Shown here: positions 19,685 to 30,700 of the stretch, one piece after another
Layout: each line of letters begins with the position of its first letter
How positions within the stretch are numbered: position 1 is the stretch's first letter
Assembly (NCBI GenBank): GCA_030765045.1
Contig: CM060969.1
Location: forward strand, 59,440,716 to 59,504,715
Direction of reading: 5' to 3'
Origin: Tenodera sinensis
Taxonomy: Eukaryota > Arthropoda > Insecta > Mantodea > Mantidae
DNA length: 64,000 bases
Translations under genes and position numbers: made by a program
The notes under the pieces: generated by a model
What the model saw: the letters and a program-made list of their open reading frames with translations, nothing else
What the model was told of the DNA's origin: nothing
The model's database searches: none

Positions 19685-21847
19685 ATGGTGGAAGTGATCT
19701 CGTTAAAAAGAGAAAGAACACAATTACGCCGTTTGTTTTCTCGAGCTTATAATGCATTTCAGAGCAAGATCAAGGAAGTCAATATAGTACATGAAGATAT
19801 TTTGACATGTTTTAAGATCCTTGAAGACAAAGCTGATAGATTATTCGCACTTGACGAACGAATCCGTGACGCTTGCAGTGTTCGCGAAGTTGAAAGTGAA
19901 GATAAAGCCATGGAGTTTGAAGAAATAGAAGCATACCGTGACAAGTGGGTAATAGCTAAATGTGAGTATGAAAAGTCTGTAAGAGCTGAAGTGCAGTGTG
20001 ATGCTTCTTCTGTGAGGTCAGTTATGTCCCAATCCAACAGATTGCTCACGAAATTGCCGAGGTTGCCACTTGTCAAATTCTCGGGAGATATTAAGCAATG
20101 GCTACCATTCTGGGCACAGTTTAAGAGAATTCATGAAAGTAATGAATTACAGGACGTAGAAAAAATTCTGTATTTAAGAGAATCTATGACCCCAGGCACG
20201 AGAGCCTACGAGCTGGTAAATGGATTTCCCCCGACTGCCGAGAATTATTTTAAAGCTGTACAACTATTAGAAGAGCACTATGGACGTAGAGACTTGCTAA
20301 TAGAAATTTATGTGAGGGATATAATTAATCTAGTGACAGAAAAGCCGCCGCTTTCAGTTTTGTATGACAAGATTGAGGTTAATGTCAGGTCCTTAGAAAC
20401 AATGGGATTAACAACAGACAACTACGCTGCATTATTGTTCCCTCTAGTGGAGTCATGTTTAAGTGATGAACTTATCCGCGTTTGGCAAAGAAAAGAAGAA
20501 AATATGCGAGAATATGGGTCCCAGGAGAAACTGAAAAATATTTTAAAGTTTTTGAAGTTTGAAGTGGAAAATGACGAGTACCTGCAACTTACGAGGAAGA
20601 TTAGTAACGCTAGTGTAACTGATACAATGAAGAATGTAAAATATTTGAAGAAATGTCCAACTCCTAGTGCACAGGGCTTAGTGGCAACTCTAGGAGTATT
20701 AAGTGTCTGTGTTTTCTGTGGTGAAGAGAACCATTTGTCGTCGGGGTGTCCACAGGCTAAAAGGATGACATCTGAAGAAAAGAAGACAAAGTTGTCAAAG
20801 AAAGGTGCCTGTTTTAAATGTCTCAAGATTGGATATACTGCTAGAAGATGTCACATGCGTCTCTCGTGTAATGTCTGTAAACGACAGCACTATCCAATCA
20901 TGTGTGATATCTCCGAAAAGAAATTACAGGAAGAAAGACAGGCAGAATTAAAATCGAAGTCAGTTACTAATTTTTGTATTAATTATTCTTGTGTGTACCT
21001 CCAGACAATCATAGTTAAGGTGGAAGTTGTGCGTGCTCTTCTGGATTCAGCATCTCAACATTCATATATCTCAGAAGATTTAGCGTCGAGAATAGGACTT
21101 AAAGCAACTCCGAAGATCACTTTGAATCATTCTGTTTTTGGAGGTCGGACCGAATCGGCAGTAGAACACAAAGTATTTAAGGTTGTCCTTCAGAATCTAG
21201 ATAATTCTAATCAGTTAGAATTAACTGCCCTTGGTCAGCATATTATTTGTACTCATGTACCTCGTCTTACAGCAGAGCAAGTGAAGGAGCTAAGACTTAT
21301 TCATCTGGATGTAGGAGAGAATAAAGATATCGAGATTCTTATTGGTGCAGACTTCTTGGGATCGGTACTCTCCGACGAGTGCAAAAGAGTAGGAGGGTTG
21401 ACTGCTATGAAGACTGCTTTAGGGTGGACTGTATTCAGTCATGACGTGTTCATACCAAGTAAGCAGAGTGAGACAACACCTATTCTACTGAACCTAGAAA
21501 AGATCTGCAACCTATGGGAATTGGACGTGCTAGGAATACAGGATCCGATAATAGAAAGGAAGAAACAGCAGTTGGAGGAACAAGCAAGGAGGAACTTCAT
21601 CGAAACAGTAAAGATAAACGAAGATGGAAGGTATGAAGTTCAGCTTCCTTGGTTGAATGATCATCTCCCTTTGGATTCTGCATACGACTTAGCAGCAAAA
21701 CGACTGGAAGTTACTAGAAGAAAACTGGAAGCGAGTGGATACTTAGAAGAATATGATAAAGTTTTTAAATGTTGGCTAGATGAAGGAATAATAGAAGAAA
21801 TTCCAGCCATTGAGACAGACATTTGTGGTCACTACTTGCCTCATTGA
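19685..21847 (+). CDS. BEL/Pao gag-protease and start of pol
   Basis: The 720-residue frame starts at the ATG at 19685 (MVEVISLKRERTQLRRLFSR). Residues ~120-260 (LPLVKFSGDIKQWLPFWAQF ... LLEEHYGR) are the DUF1759 gag region. Residues ~342-400 hold zinc knuckles: CVFCGEENHLSSGC is complete, while CFKCLKIGYTARRC has Tyr where the zinc-binding His normally stands. Around residue 453, LLDSASQHSYI is the DUF1758 aspartic protease active-site block, with Asp-Ser-Ala instead of the common Asp-Ser-Gly. The frame then enters the N-terminal edge of the reverse transcriptase and meets TGA at 21845-21847. The same phase stays open beyond it, so this is a nonsense break rather than a natural gene boundary. 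Confidence 0.85.
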   Translation: MVEVISLKRERTQLRRLFSRAYNAFQSKIKEVNIVHEDILTCFKILEDKADRLFALDERIRDACSVREVESEDKAMEFEEIEAYRDKWVIAKCEYEKSVRAEVQCDASSVRSVMSQSNRLLTKLPRLPLVKFSGDIKQWLPFWAQFKRIHESNELQDVEKILYLRESMTPGTRAYELVNGFPPTAENYFKAVQLLEEHYGRRDLLIEIYVRDIINLVTEKPPLSVLYDKIEVNVRSLETMGLTTDNYAALLFPLVESCLSDELIRVWQRKEENMREYGSQEKLKNILKFLKFEVENDEYLQLTRKISNASVTDTMKNVKYLKKCPTPSAQGLVATLGVLSVCVFCGEENHLSSGCPQAKRMTSEEKKTKLSKKGACFKCLKIGYTARRCHMRLSCNVCKRQHYPIMCDISEKKLQEERQAELKSKSVTNFCINYSCVYLQTIIVKVEVVRALLDSASQHSYISEDLASRIGLKATPKITLNHSVFGGRTESAVEHKVFKVVLQNLDNSNQLELTALGQHIICTHVPRLTAEQVKELRLIHLDVGENKDIEILIGADFLGSVLSDECKRVGGLTAMKTALGWTVFSHDVFIPSKQSETTPILLNLEKICNLWELDVLGIQDPIIERKKQQLEEQARRNFIETVKINEDGRYEVQLPWLNDHLPLDSAYDLAAKRLEVTRRKLEASGYLEEYDKVFKCWLDEGIIEEIPAIETDICGHYLPH

Positions 21848-24808
21848 CCTGTTATCAAGAATTCATCAACAACACCTATTCGACCAGTCTTTGATGCCTC
21901 GGCAAGAAAGGGTAATAGTCCTTCTCTAAATGACTGTTTAGAAAAGGGCCCAAATCTGATTCAGCTTATTCCTTCTCTCCTCATCAAGTTCCGGAAGAAA
22001 AAAATTGGTGTTATTGCTGATATTTGTAAAGCCTTTCTTCAGATTTCCGTGGCACCTGAAGATCGTGACTTTCTGAGATTCCTATGGGGAAAAGATAAAA
22101 TCAGAACATACCGACACAAACGAGTCGTTTTCGGAGTAACATCGAGCCCTTTTCTGCTGGGAGCTGTAATTGAACATCTCTTGCAAAATGCCTTGAAAGA
22201 TGCACGGGAAAATGAAGATATTTTAACCACTGGCATTATTGAACAACTGAAAGAGAGCTTTTATGTCGACAACTGTGTAACAAGTGTTTCGAATGAAGGT
22301 GAACTAGAACTGTTAATTAGAGTTGCCCAAGATGTTCTTGCTCGTCACCAATTTGAGCTTAGAGGGTGGGAGAGCTCGTATATTGTGTATGAAGGTGAGG
22401 ATAAGATGTCGTCTGTTCTGGGAATACGATGGAATCGTGCGGACGATACTCTTAGTTTAAACTGTGATCACCTAAAGGAACTGTCACCAGAGAAGATAAC
22501 GAAAAGAGTGATGCTGTCAGTTGTACACAAGGTTTACGATCCAATTGGATTTGCAGTTCCGGTTATGTTATTGCCTAAGCTACTGCTCCAAGAACTGCAT
22601 AAATATTCCTGGGATGCTGAGATACCTAAGGAAGTCTTAACTAAGTTTAAAAGGTGGCTCACTGCACTGGAAAAAATCAGTAGACTACAGATTCCTAGGA
22701 GGCTTCCAGAGACACATCTGAATTGCAGCCTGCATGCTTTCTGTGATGCCAGTCGAGATGCCTACGCAACAGTGATATTTCTGCGGGCATGCACCGAGAC
22801 AGGAGTTCGTGTTCAACTCCTCCAAGCGAAATCGAGGGTGGCTCCACTGCCTCGACCTACTATTCCGCGTCTTGAATTAATGGCAGCTACAATTAATACA
22901 CGTTTGTTATCATCTATAAAAAATGATATTAATGTTGAAGATGTTTATTTGTGGACCGATTCGACAACAGTATTGGCATGGATAAAACGAGAAGTTCTTT
23001 GGTCAGTATTTGTTGAGAACAGAGTTCGAGAGATCAGACAACTGACACAAAAGGAATGTTGGAGACACGTACCAGGTGTGCTGAATCCTGCTGACCTGCC
23101 TACCCGGGGATGTACAACAGCAGAACTCCTGGCGTCAAAATGGTGGGAGGGACCATCCTGGCTATACCGTCCCATGAGTGAGTGGCCTACAGACTGTTGT
23201 AGCGTAAATGAAGAAGAAATCATGCTTGAGAGGCGAAAATCCGCTACAGTTCTCTTGGTATCGGAAAATTCACAGGACTCAGACTGGTACTACAAATATT
23301 TTTCTCGATTTGAGAAAATAGTCAGGTTCATTGGATGGATTAAAAGATTCGTCTCAAACTGTAAGTCTACAAGTCCACAGCGAGGAGAACTTACATGTTC
23401 AGAGATAGAAGAGAGTGAAAAAACAGTGATTAAGTTGATTCAGAGACAGCATTTCCATGGAATTGAGGATCAGAAACTTACATCAGTGGTGCCATTCCTG
23501 GATGAACATGGCATTCTGCGAGTGAAGACAAGAATAATTGAGAGAGATGACATCCCAGAATTCCGACAACCTGCTGTCTTACCTGCAGACAGTCCTGTAG
23601 TTCAGCGACTGATTTATAATGTTCATGTTCGACATGGACATACTGGACCACAGACTCTGTTGGGTATTCTCAGAGAGAAATTTTGGATCCTAAATGGAAG
23701 AAGGATTGTGAGGTCAACCATACGAAGATGTGTCATCTGTAGGAGGTACAAGAGAGAACGACTGAAGGTCACTACGCCACCTCTACCAAAAGATCGTGTG
23801 AGAGATGCAAAGGTTTTTGAAATTGTTGGTGTTGACTTAACTGGCCCATTATTTGTGAAGGATGGTCAGAAGGTATGGATTTGCCTGTTCACATGCGCAG
23901 TTTATCGTGCCATACATTTGGAACTGCTTACGTCACTATCCACAGATTCATTTCTTCAAGGTTTACGAAGATTTGTTTCACGCCGAGGAAGGCCTTCCAC
24001 AATCTTCTGTGATAATGGAACGAATTTTAGAGGTGCCCATAATATGATGATTAAACTTGACTGGCATAAAATAGAAGTGTATAGCAGCATCCAACGTATC
24101 ACATGGAAGTTTAATCCACCCACAGCATCCTGGTGGGGTGGGTGGTGGGAGAGATTGATTGGACTTGTGAAAGATGCCCTGCGTAAGGTCCTTGGAAAAT
24201 CGTGCCTAACTATTGAGGAATTACTGACTCTGCTATGTGAGTGTGAAGCCCTTGTTAACAGCCGCCCTCTGACTGCAGAAACTGAAGATCCTCATGACCT
24301 AAGGCCTATCACGCCCGCCCTGTTTTTACAGGAGGTTCAAGAAATAGGTGTAGCAGATCTTGATCAGATAGATGAAGACCGACTTAAAAGAAGGGCAGCA
24401 TATTGTCTGCAGTTAAGAAATACACTGCGTCAGCGATTCCGTAGAGAGTACCTTGGACAGTTACTGCTCAAGCGGAACCAGCATGATCACGTGAAGAAAG
24501 GGGATGTTGTATTAGTTGAAGCAGACAACCTGAAGAGACTTGAGTGGCCGCTCGGAGTAATTGAGGAACTCCTGCCTGGAAAGAATGGGCGAACTCGTGT
24601 TGTAAGGGTTCGAACAAAGAATGGAATTATAATGCGTCCTGTTCAACGTTTTGTTCCTTTAGAGTGTCCTACACAATTATCTGAGGAGACTACCCCGAAG
24701 ACTGATTCCTCAGAACAGAGAGATCTCAATGGGACCTCACAGTGCAGAGACATATTGTCTACTCGTAGTGGGAGATTAGTGAAGCGCCCTGCAAGATTTT
24801 ATGAATGA
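21848..24808 (+). CDS. BEL/Pao pol: reverse transcriptase, RNase H, integrase
   Basis: The same reading phase continues from 21848 to the stop at 24806-24808 (987 codons including the stop), with the first Met-type start only at 22049. RT blocks are RVVFGVTSSPFLLG and FYVDNCVTS, where the usual second catalytic Asp of YVDD is Asn. RNase H follows (LHAFCDASRDAYA, PRLELMAA, WTDSTTVLAW). Then comes the integrase zinc finger (HVRHGHTGPQTL ... CVICRR) and the core with GVDLTGP, CDNGTNF and WWERL supplying the D,D,E residues. DUF5641 closes the protein (KKGDVVLVEADNLKRLEWPLG). A chromodomain is not seen. Because the stop cuts it from gag and the RT N-terminus, a full polyprotein is not expected. 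Confidence 0.9.
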   Translation, partial: PVIKNSSTTPIRPVFDASARKGNSPSLNDCLEKGPNLIQLIPSLLIKFRKKKIGVIADICKAFLQISVAPEDRDFLRFLWGKDKIRTYRHKRVVFGVTSSPFLLGAVIEHLLQNALKDARENEDILTTGIIEQLKESFYVDNCVTSVSNEGELELLIRVAQDVLARHQFELRGWESSYIVYEGEDKMSSVLGIRWNRADDTLSLNCDHLKELSPEKITKRVMLSVVHKVYDPIGFAVPVMLLPKLLLQELHKYSWDAEIPKEVLTKFKRWLTALEKISRLQIPRRLPETHLNCSLHAFCDASRDAYATVIFLRACTETGVRVQLLQAKSRVAPLPRPTIPRLELMAATINTRLLSSIKNDINVEDVYLWTDSTTVLAWIKREVLWSVFVENRVREIRQLTQKECWRHVPGVLNPADLPTRGCTTAELLASKWWEGPSWLYRPMSEWPTDCCSVNEEEIMLERRKSATVLLVSENSQDSDWYYKYFSRFEKIVRFIGWIKRFVSNCKSTSPQRGELTCSEIEESEKTVIKLIQRQHFHGIEDQKLTSVVPFLDEHGILRVKTRIIERDDIPEFRQPAVLPADSPVVQRLIYNVHVRHGHTGPQTLLGILREKFWILNGRRIVRSTIRRCVICRRYKRERLKVTTPPLPKDRVRDAKVFEIVGVDLTGPLFVKDGQKVWICLFTCAVYRAIHLELLTSLSTDSFLQGLRRFVSRRGRPSTIFCDNGTNFRGAHNMMIKLDWHKIEVYSSIQRITWKFNPPTASWWGGWWERLIGLVKDALRKVLGKSCLTIEELLTLLCECEALVNSRPLTAETEDPHDLRPITPALFLQEVQEIGVADLDQIDEDRLKRRAAYCLQLRNTLRQRFRREYLGQLLLKRNQHDHVKKGDVVLVEADNLKRLEWPLGVIEELLPGKNGRTRVVRVRTKNGIIMRPVQRFVPLECPTQLSEETTPKTDSSEQRDLNGTSQCRDILSTRSGRLVKRPARFYE

Positions 24809-24858
24809 GCCTCTCGTGTTGCAATTTTTTGAAGTTCCAAAATTGCAAGGTGGGAGAA

Positions 24859-25046
24859 TGTTGTGTGTTAGATTGTATTCTCTTTGCAAAAGAGAAGCGA
24901 CGTTTTGTTTTGTGTTGCTAAGGACTACAAATAAAGATTTTGTTGATCAGAAGCCGAGAGTTATTTGTGTTTAAATTTTATAAAGTTTTCACCATAATTA
25001 AATGAAATTGCACTTCATTTAGCTTGTTAACGTGTAATACGTAACA
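24859..25046 (+). repeat. BEL/Pao right LTR
   Basis: 188 bp, 185 of 188 positions match the left LTR by eye. It is followed by the AGTAT target duplication at 25047-25051. Confidence 0.9.
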
Positions 25047-25051
25047 AGTAT

Positions 25052-25442
25052 TGTAACAGTGTCCTACATAAGTCTTATGCAGTGTACTTTCTTCAGGCAC
25101 ATGTTGTCGAGTGTACTTGGCAAGAAAAGTTTTAAATGTCAGATTATTAATTTTGAACAAGGGAATATCTGCAGCTAAAAATACTTGGCACAAGTCATAG
25201 CAAAATTCAGTAAGTCTACTTCCTAAACACTCTACTACCTGTTTTTGAACAGCTTCTTTGTTTGCGAGTTTCCTGATTAAATTCTCCTTATGTTTTGCTG
25301 TGTTTATGTGCTGAACTATTTGAAATCTTTTCTCACATGCTCCACAAAACAGTACCCTATTATCTGGAGATATTAAATCACCCAAAAACTGTTCCTGTAA
25401 ATTCATTAATCTAGCTATCAAAGTTGGTTTTATTTTCGGCAC
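25052..25442 (-). pseudogene. hAT-A transposase, N-terminal part with BED-type finger
   Basis: It starts MPKIKPTLIARLMNL at 25442. The pattern CGACEKRFQIVQHINTAKH (C-x2-C ... H-x4-H) is a BED-type DNA-binding finger. It continues through FKTFLAKYTRQHVPEESTL to HCYNT, where the BEL/Pao element enters. The next residues of the same frame resume at 19410 on the other side of the insertion. Confidence 0.8.
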
Positions 25443-25699
25443 TTGAATAGCTTTTTAACATTTTATACGCCTAATTTAATTTGGTGGGAACCAGTTTACA
25501 ACACTATTACGTTTGAAGACCACGACACAACTACTGGTGGGCAGGGAAGTGTTGCTATAATCGTGCTGTTCAAAATATTGACCTGCACTTTATCTTTGTT
25601 AATATAAACCTCTCAGATAATGCACTGATTATTCTATACACACATACATATAATGAAAGGATGGAAACAGAAGATTCACTGCATGACTCAGCATTAGTT

Positions 25700-26102
25700 G
25701 TTGCCACCTCGCAAGCTGCATCACCATGTGCAATACTACCAACATGAAAAATATTATACAGATGGCAAAAATAATAAAAAAGCATAAAAATCATTAAAAT
25801 ATGCAATATAGGGGCATAATATTGAAATCTTTGTGAGTTGCATCATGTGCAATACTACCAATATGAAAAATGCTATCCAGATGGAAAAAAACAATAAAAA
25901 GTCATAAAAATCAATAAAATATGCAATATAGGGGCTATTATATTGATAATGCACTTATCAAAATCAAGAAAATATGCTGTTATATGCACCATAAAATCAT
26001 GTCCAAATATCTGAAAATTCCATAATTCATGCACATAATGTAAAAGCATACATTTTTAACCCCTATGAAAAAACATGCAAATGCATGAACTTCCTAGCCC
26101 TA
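25700..26102. repeat. hAT-A right subterminal region with a ~120-bp tandem duplication
   Basis: Two adjacent copies of a block containing GTGCAATACTACCAA, ATATGAAAAAT and AAAATATGCAATATAGGGGC lie between about 25727 and 25945. Repeated AAATATGC and TATGCA words continue to the terminus and may be transposase-binding motifs. Confidence 0.6.
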
Positions 26103-26110
26103 GTAATGAC

Positions 26111-27030
26111 AATACACTTCTGCCACATAGCAATGTGCCTACAAAACTGACAAAAAAAAATGGTTGGGGTGGGTAAACACATGCACTTGTGCTGGTTTTA
26201 TGGAACGAACATGTTACCACTTCCCATGCAGTCCTACAGCCCCTCCCCCCAAACAATCACCCTTACTGCCATTTTTCTAAATATACAAGAAATGCAACTT
26301 AGGATTTGTATGTTTGAGATTTTTGTGTTATTATTTATTAAACCTGCTGTTTATATAGAGTAAGATGGATTATCCATCATTTTCAGTTAACTGTCAACCC
26401 TACCCCATCCATTAAAATTTTAAATGGTGTTCTACTGTAATATGTTATGTGTTTCAGCATACGAAAATCAATAAAATATGGAAAGGACCTATCATTCAAA
26501 TTGCTAAAGCAGACACTCAGTTAAGGGGAGTCGTAAAGTCCTATATTACCAATGTTAAAATGGCAACATAAATTTTGTTTTCTCACGATCTATTGGGTAT
26601 AGATATTCAAATTTTTACAGTGTGTGTATTGGTCCTTACTAAATATACGGACACTCATTCATATAATACTGTAGCTCTTAATACTTTTATTAAAAAAACT
26701 GAACCCCCCCCCCTTTTTTAATATGTTTGGGAAATTGACTCTCTTGAGGATCCACATCACTTTGAAATGCAGATTATGTGAGAAAAACTGTATGAAGATA
26801 TCAATGGGTTATGAGAAAATGGGGCTTTTATATTGAAAAATGTGGCTTTGAGAAAATTTATGATCAAATAAAATGAAAATAAAAATTTTCACATAAACTC
26901 ACATGCATTATATATTTACTCTAAAATCCTCCCCAAAATATTACAACTGACAATGCCACTAAAAATTGAACTTAACATATTAAAATTAATGAATAAATTC
27001 ATATTTGTTTAATCTTCACTAATGTTAAGT
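26111..27030. other. Interval without a supported gene
   Basis: Noncoding, AT-rich, with a C9 run near 26705. No motif or terminal repeat is recognised. Confidence 0.4.
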
Positions 27031-27035
27031 ACCTG

Positions 27036-27160
27036 GGCGACCGAGCTTTGCTCGGCGTTTTCCGCCTCTGTTTTTGTGAAATCTTGTTTTTTGTGGGAGA
27101 AGATACTTATTTATATGAACCTGAAAGGTAAAACGTTAACTAAATAAAACTACTTGTCGC
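27036..27160. repeat. Repeat end with a perfect short hairpin
   Basis: CCGAGCTTTGCTCGG inside GGGCGACCGAGC...CGG forms a 6-bp stem with a 3-base loop. Such hairpins near an element end are common in Helitron-like elements, and a Helitron helicase relic lies at 34500. The link to that relic is inference. Confidence 0.35.
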
Positions 27161-27219
27161 AATTGTTAAGAGTAATGTCCAAGATACAAGAGATATAGAA
27201 ATACATAAAAATATTTCAT

Positions 27220-27700
27220 AAACAACATTGTGTCAGCTGTAAAACGTCCACTGCTGAACGCAGGCCTCCCCCATAGATATCCACCCAGTTTGAGATTTTC
27301 GTCGAGTATTTGTTCCATTATGGAGTTGTTCTTTGCTGCTGTGATTGACTCCAGGACGTTAACACGTTGGCCAAGGTCATTCATACTTCCGTCGAATTCT
27401 TCCATGGCTTCCTTAACCCCGGCCAGTCGCTCGTTAGTTTTCTCCGATAGACCTGTCTTCATATTGGAATTCCCGTCTTCAACTTTTCCGTTTCGGAGTT
27501 TACATTTTCAATTTGGCTTCCATTTTTGTTCCCATATTTTCTATTCCGTAGTTTACATTTTTCCAATTTGGTTTTCATATTTGTTTCCTCTGCCGCATTC
27601 CAGAATTAATTTCATTTCCCATTATGTCCATCTTGGCTAACATTTGTTTCATCAACTGTTCCATATCGTGCTTTTCGTCGCACTCTTGACACCAATTGTG
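27220..27700 (-). pseudogene. Gypsy-like LTR element relic: LTR edge, primer site and gag start
   Basis: On the minus strand, an AATAAAAAATAAAG stretch ending in TAATCACA is followed by TTGGTGTCAAGAGTGCGAC, a primer-binding-site-like stretch. A broken frame follows: QLMKQMLAKMDIMGNEIN, later KTGLSEKTNERLAGVKEAMEEF and DLGQRVNVLES. The coiled-coil layout parallels the first 60 residues of the collagen element's gag (MMKELFAKME ... LGEKVEDL). It is a related but older relic and has no collagen. Confidence 0.5.
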
Positions 27701-27799
27701 ATTACTTTACTTTTTTAACTATTTCTTTATTTTTTATTAAAACACCGGATTGACACTAAGCAAAAGCAATGTTGAAGAATAACAAATACTACAGAAAGG

Positions 27800-30700
27800 A
27801 AAGGTGGTTGATAAAGCCATGTGAATGTACTACGCATTTATGTTTCAAACATAAAGGAAATTGTATGAATTGTTCGTCGAAGCGGGAGTAGTGAAAGAAA
27901 TATGATTGTGTTTTACTAAAGAAAAATTAGTAGAAAAACCATGTGAATGTTATACGTTGCACTTATATTTCAAGTGTATGGAAAAATGTATGGATTGTTT
28001 GCAGAAGAGGGAGTAGTATGTTAGATAAAAAAAAAAGGGAGTAGAGAAAACCATGTGAATGTAATACATTGCGTGGTAAAATGGATTGCATAAAAACCTT
28101 CACCATGAAAAAAATTAGATATGTCACTTTTCATGGCGATCGGTCAACCTGTTTTGGAATTTAATCACTCTTCAACGTAAGATATGTATAGGCGTTGGTA
28201 TGTATGAAGTTGATAAACGATAGGGAATAACATGTGAATTGTTACGTAAAATAAAAGTGAGTAGAGAAAGTAGTATGTATGTAATACGTTGTATTTGTTT
28301 GAAACATATAGCAAATTGAATTATATGTTGAAGGGCAAATAGCAAAAGAAGACTGATTGTGTCTCGTAAAGGAAGAATTAGTAGTGGAAATCGTGTGAAT
28401 GTAATACGCTGCATTTATATTTCAATCCTACAATATTATATGAATTGCATGTTGAAGGGCAAACAGAGGATACATGAATGCGCTACGCAAAAGAAAAGCG
28501 AGTATAAAGCCATTTGAAAGTAATATATTGTGTAGTAAAACTGTTGCCATAAAAAATTTCCCAATAAAAAATACATATACGTGCCGAATTTTGCGGTGAT
28601 CGGTTAAGCGGTTTTCGACCTTAACAGTTGGATATATATAAACAACCAAATTGTATAGATGATATGAAATGTTTGTAGAAGAGTGGGTGGAGAAAGAGAT
28701 GTGAATGTTGTTACCTAAAAGTGAGTATAGTAAACAGTGTGAATGTAATATGCAGCATTCCTATTTCAAACATGCACAAAATTGTATGACTTATTTGTAG
28801 AAGAGCGAGTAGAGAAACAGTTATGAGTGTGTTACCCAAAAGCAAGTAGAGAAAACAGTATGAATGTAATACGTAGCATTTCTATTTCAAATATGCACGA
28901 AATAGTATGACTTATTTGTAGAAGAGTGAGTAGAGAGATGTGAATGTGTTACTTAAGAGTGAGTAGAGAAAACAATATGAATATAACATGTAGCATTTCT
29001 ATTTCAAACATTCAGAAAATTGCATGACTTCTTTGTAGAAGAGTGAGTAGAGAAAAGGATGTGAATGTGTTACCTAATACTGAGAGGAGAAAACAGTGTG
29101 AATGTAATAGCATTTCTATTTAAAACATACAGAATATGGTATGACTAATTTTAAAAGTGGGGATAAAAGTGCTTTTTGGTGCAAAATCACGCTTTTTATG
29201 GAAAATTATTTATATAAAGGTGAGTAGAGAACATGTAAATGTGATAGCTAAAAGTAAGAAGAGAAACCACTGTGAATGTAATATGCAGCACCTCTATTTC
29301 AAACATACAGAAAATTGCATAACTTATTTGTAGAAGAGTGAGTAGAGAAAGAGATGTGAAAACCGTGTGAATGTAATAGCATTTCTATTTAAAACATACA
29401 GAATATGGTTTGACTTATTTTAAAAGTGGTGATATAAGTGTTTTTCGGTGCAAAATCATGCTTTTTATGGAAAATTGTTTACAGAAGAGTGAGTAGTGAA
29501 AGAGATATGAATGTGTTACCTAAAAGTGAGAGGAGAAAACAGTGTGAATGTAATAGCACTTCTGTTTCAAATATACAGAACATGGTATGACTTATTTTAA
29601 AAGTGGGGATAAAATGTTTTGGGTACAAAATCATGTTTTTTTATGGAACATTGTTTATAGAAGACTGAGTAGAGAAAGAGATGAGAATGTGTTACCTAAA
29701 AGTGAGTAGAGAAAACACTGTGAATGTAATATGCAACATCTCTATTTCAAACATACAGAAAATTGCATAATTTATTTGTAGAAGAGTGAGTAGAGAAAGA
29801 GATGTGAATGTATCACCTAATAGTGAGAGGAGAAAACAATGGGAATGTAATAGCACTTCTGTTTCAAACATACAGAACATGGTTTGACTTACTTTAAAAG
29901 TGGGGATAAAAGCGTTTTTTGGTGCAAAATCACATTTTTTATGGAAAATTGTTTACAGAAGAGTGAGTAGAGAAAGAGATGTGAATGTGTTACCTAAAAG
30001 TGGGTAGAGAAAACACTGTGAATGTAATATGCAACATCTCTATTTCAAACACAGAAAATTGCATGACTTATTTGTAGAAGAGTGAGTAGAGAAAGAGATG
30101 TGAATGTATCACCTAATACTGAGAGGAGAAAACAATGGAAATGTAATAGCACTTCTGTTTCAAACATACAGAACATGGTTTTACTTACTTTAAAAGTGGG
30201 GACAAAAGCGTTTTTCGGTGCAAAATTACATTTTTTATGGAAAATTGTTTACAGAAGAGTGAGTAGAGAAAGAGATGTGAATGTGTTACTTAAAAGTGAG
30301 AGTAGAAAACAGTGTGAATGTAATAGCACTTCTGTTTCAAACATACAGAACATGGTATGACTTATTTTAAAAGTGGGGATAAAATGTTTTGGGTACAAAA
30401 TCATGTTTTTTTATGGAACATTGTTTATAGAAGACTGAGTAGAGAAAGAGATGTGAATGTGTTACCTAAAAGTGAGTAGAGAGAACACTGTGAATGTAAT
30501 ATGCAGCATCTCTATTTCAAATATACAGAAAATTGCATAACTTATTTGTAGAAGAATGAGTAGAGAAAGAGATGTGAATGTGTTACCTAAAAGTGAGAGG
30601 AGTAAACAGTGTGAATGTAAAAGCACTTCTGTTTCAAACATACAGAACAGGGTTTGACTTACTTTAAAAGTGGGGATAAAAGCGTTTTTCGGTGCAAAAT

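Larger units (their letters stand above)
19416..25046 (+). mobile_element. BEL/Pao LTR retrotransposon, nearly intact
   Basis: The element is 5,631 bp with 188-bp LTRs at both ends (TG...CA) and a 5-bp duplication. A TCTGGCGACCGCGACAG stretch after the left LTR is the likely primer-binding site. AAGGTGGGAGAA before the right LTR is the likely polypurine tract. One long gag-pro-pol frame fills the interior and is broken by a single stop codon. The LTRs differ at three positions by eye, so the insertion is fairly young and postdates the hAT it sits in. Confidence 0.9.
16573..26102 (-). mobile_element. hAT element (hAT-A) split by two later insertions
   Basis: The left end TAGGGCTTGGAAGTTCATGC and the complement of the right end TAGGGCTAGGAAGTTCATGC match at 19 of 20 positions. 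Flanking octamers GTTATGGC (16565-16572) and GTAATGAC (26103-26110) match at 6 of 8, a decayed 8-bp duplication. Taking out the BEL/Pao element and the second hAT leaves about 2.4 kb, a normal hAT size. Subterminal AAATATGC-type words cluster near both ends. Both insertion sites rejoin in frame when one duplication copy is removed. Confidence 0.85.

Noticed and set aside
21845..21847. Programmed readthrough stop separating gag from pol in the BEL/Pao element
   Set aside because: The TGA falls inside the start of the reverse transcriptase, not between gag and pol; a point nonsense change is simpler.
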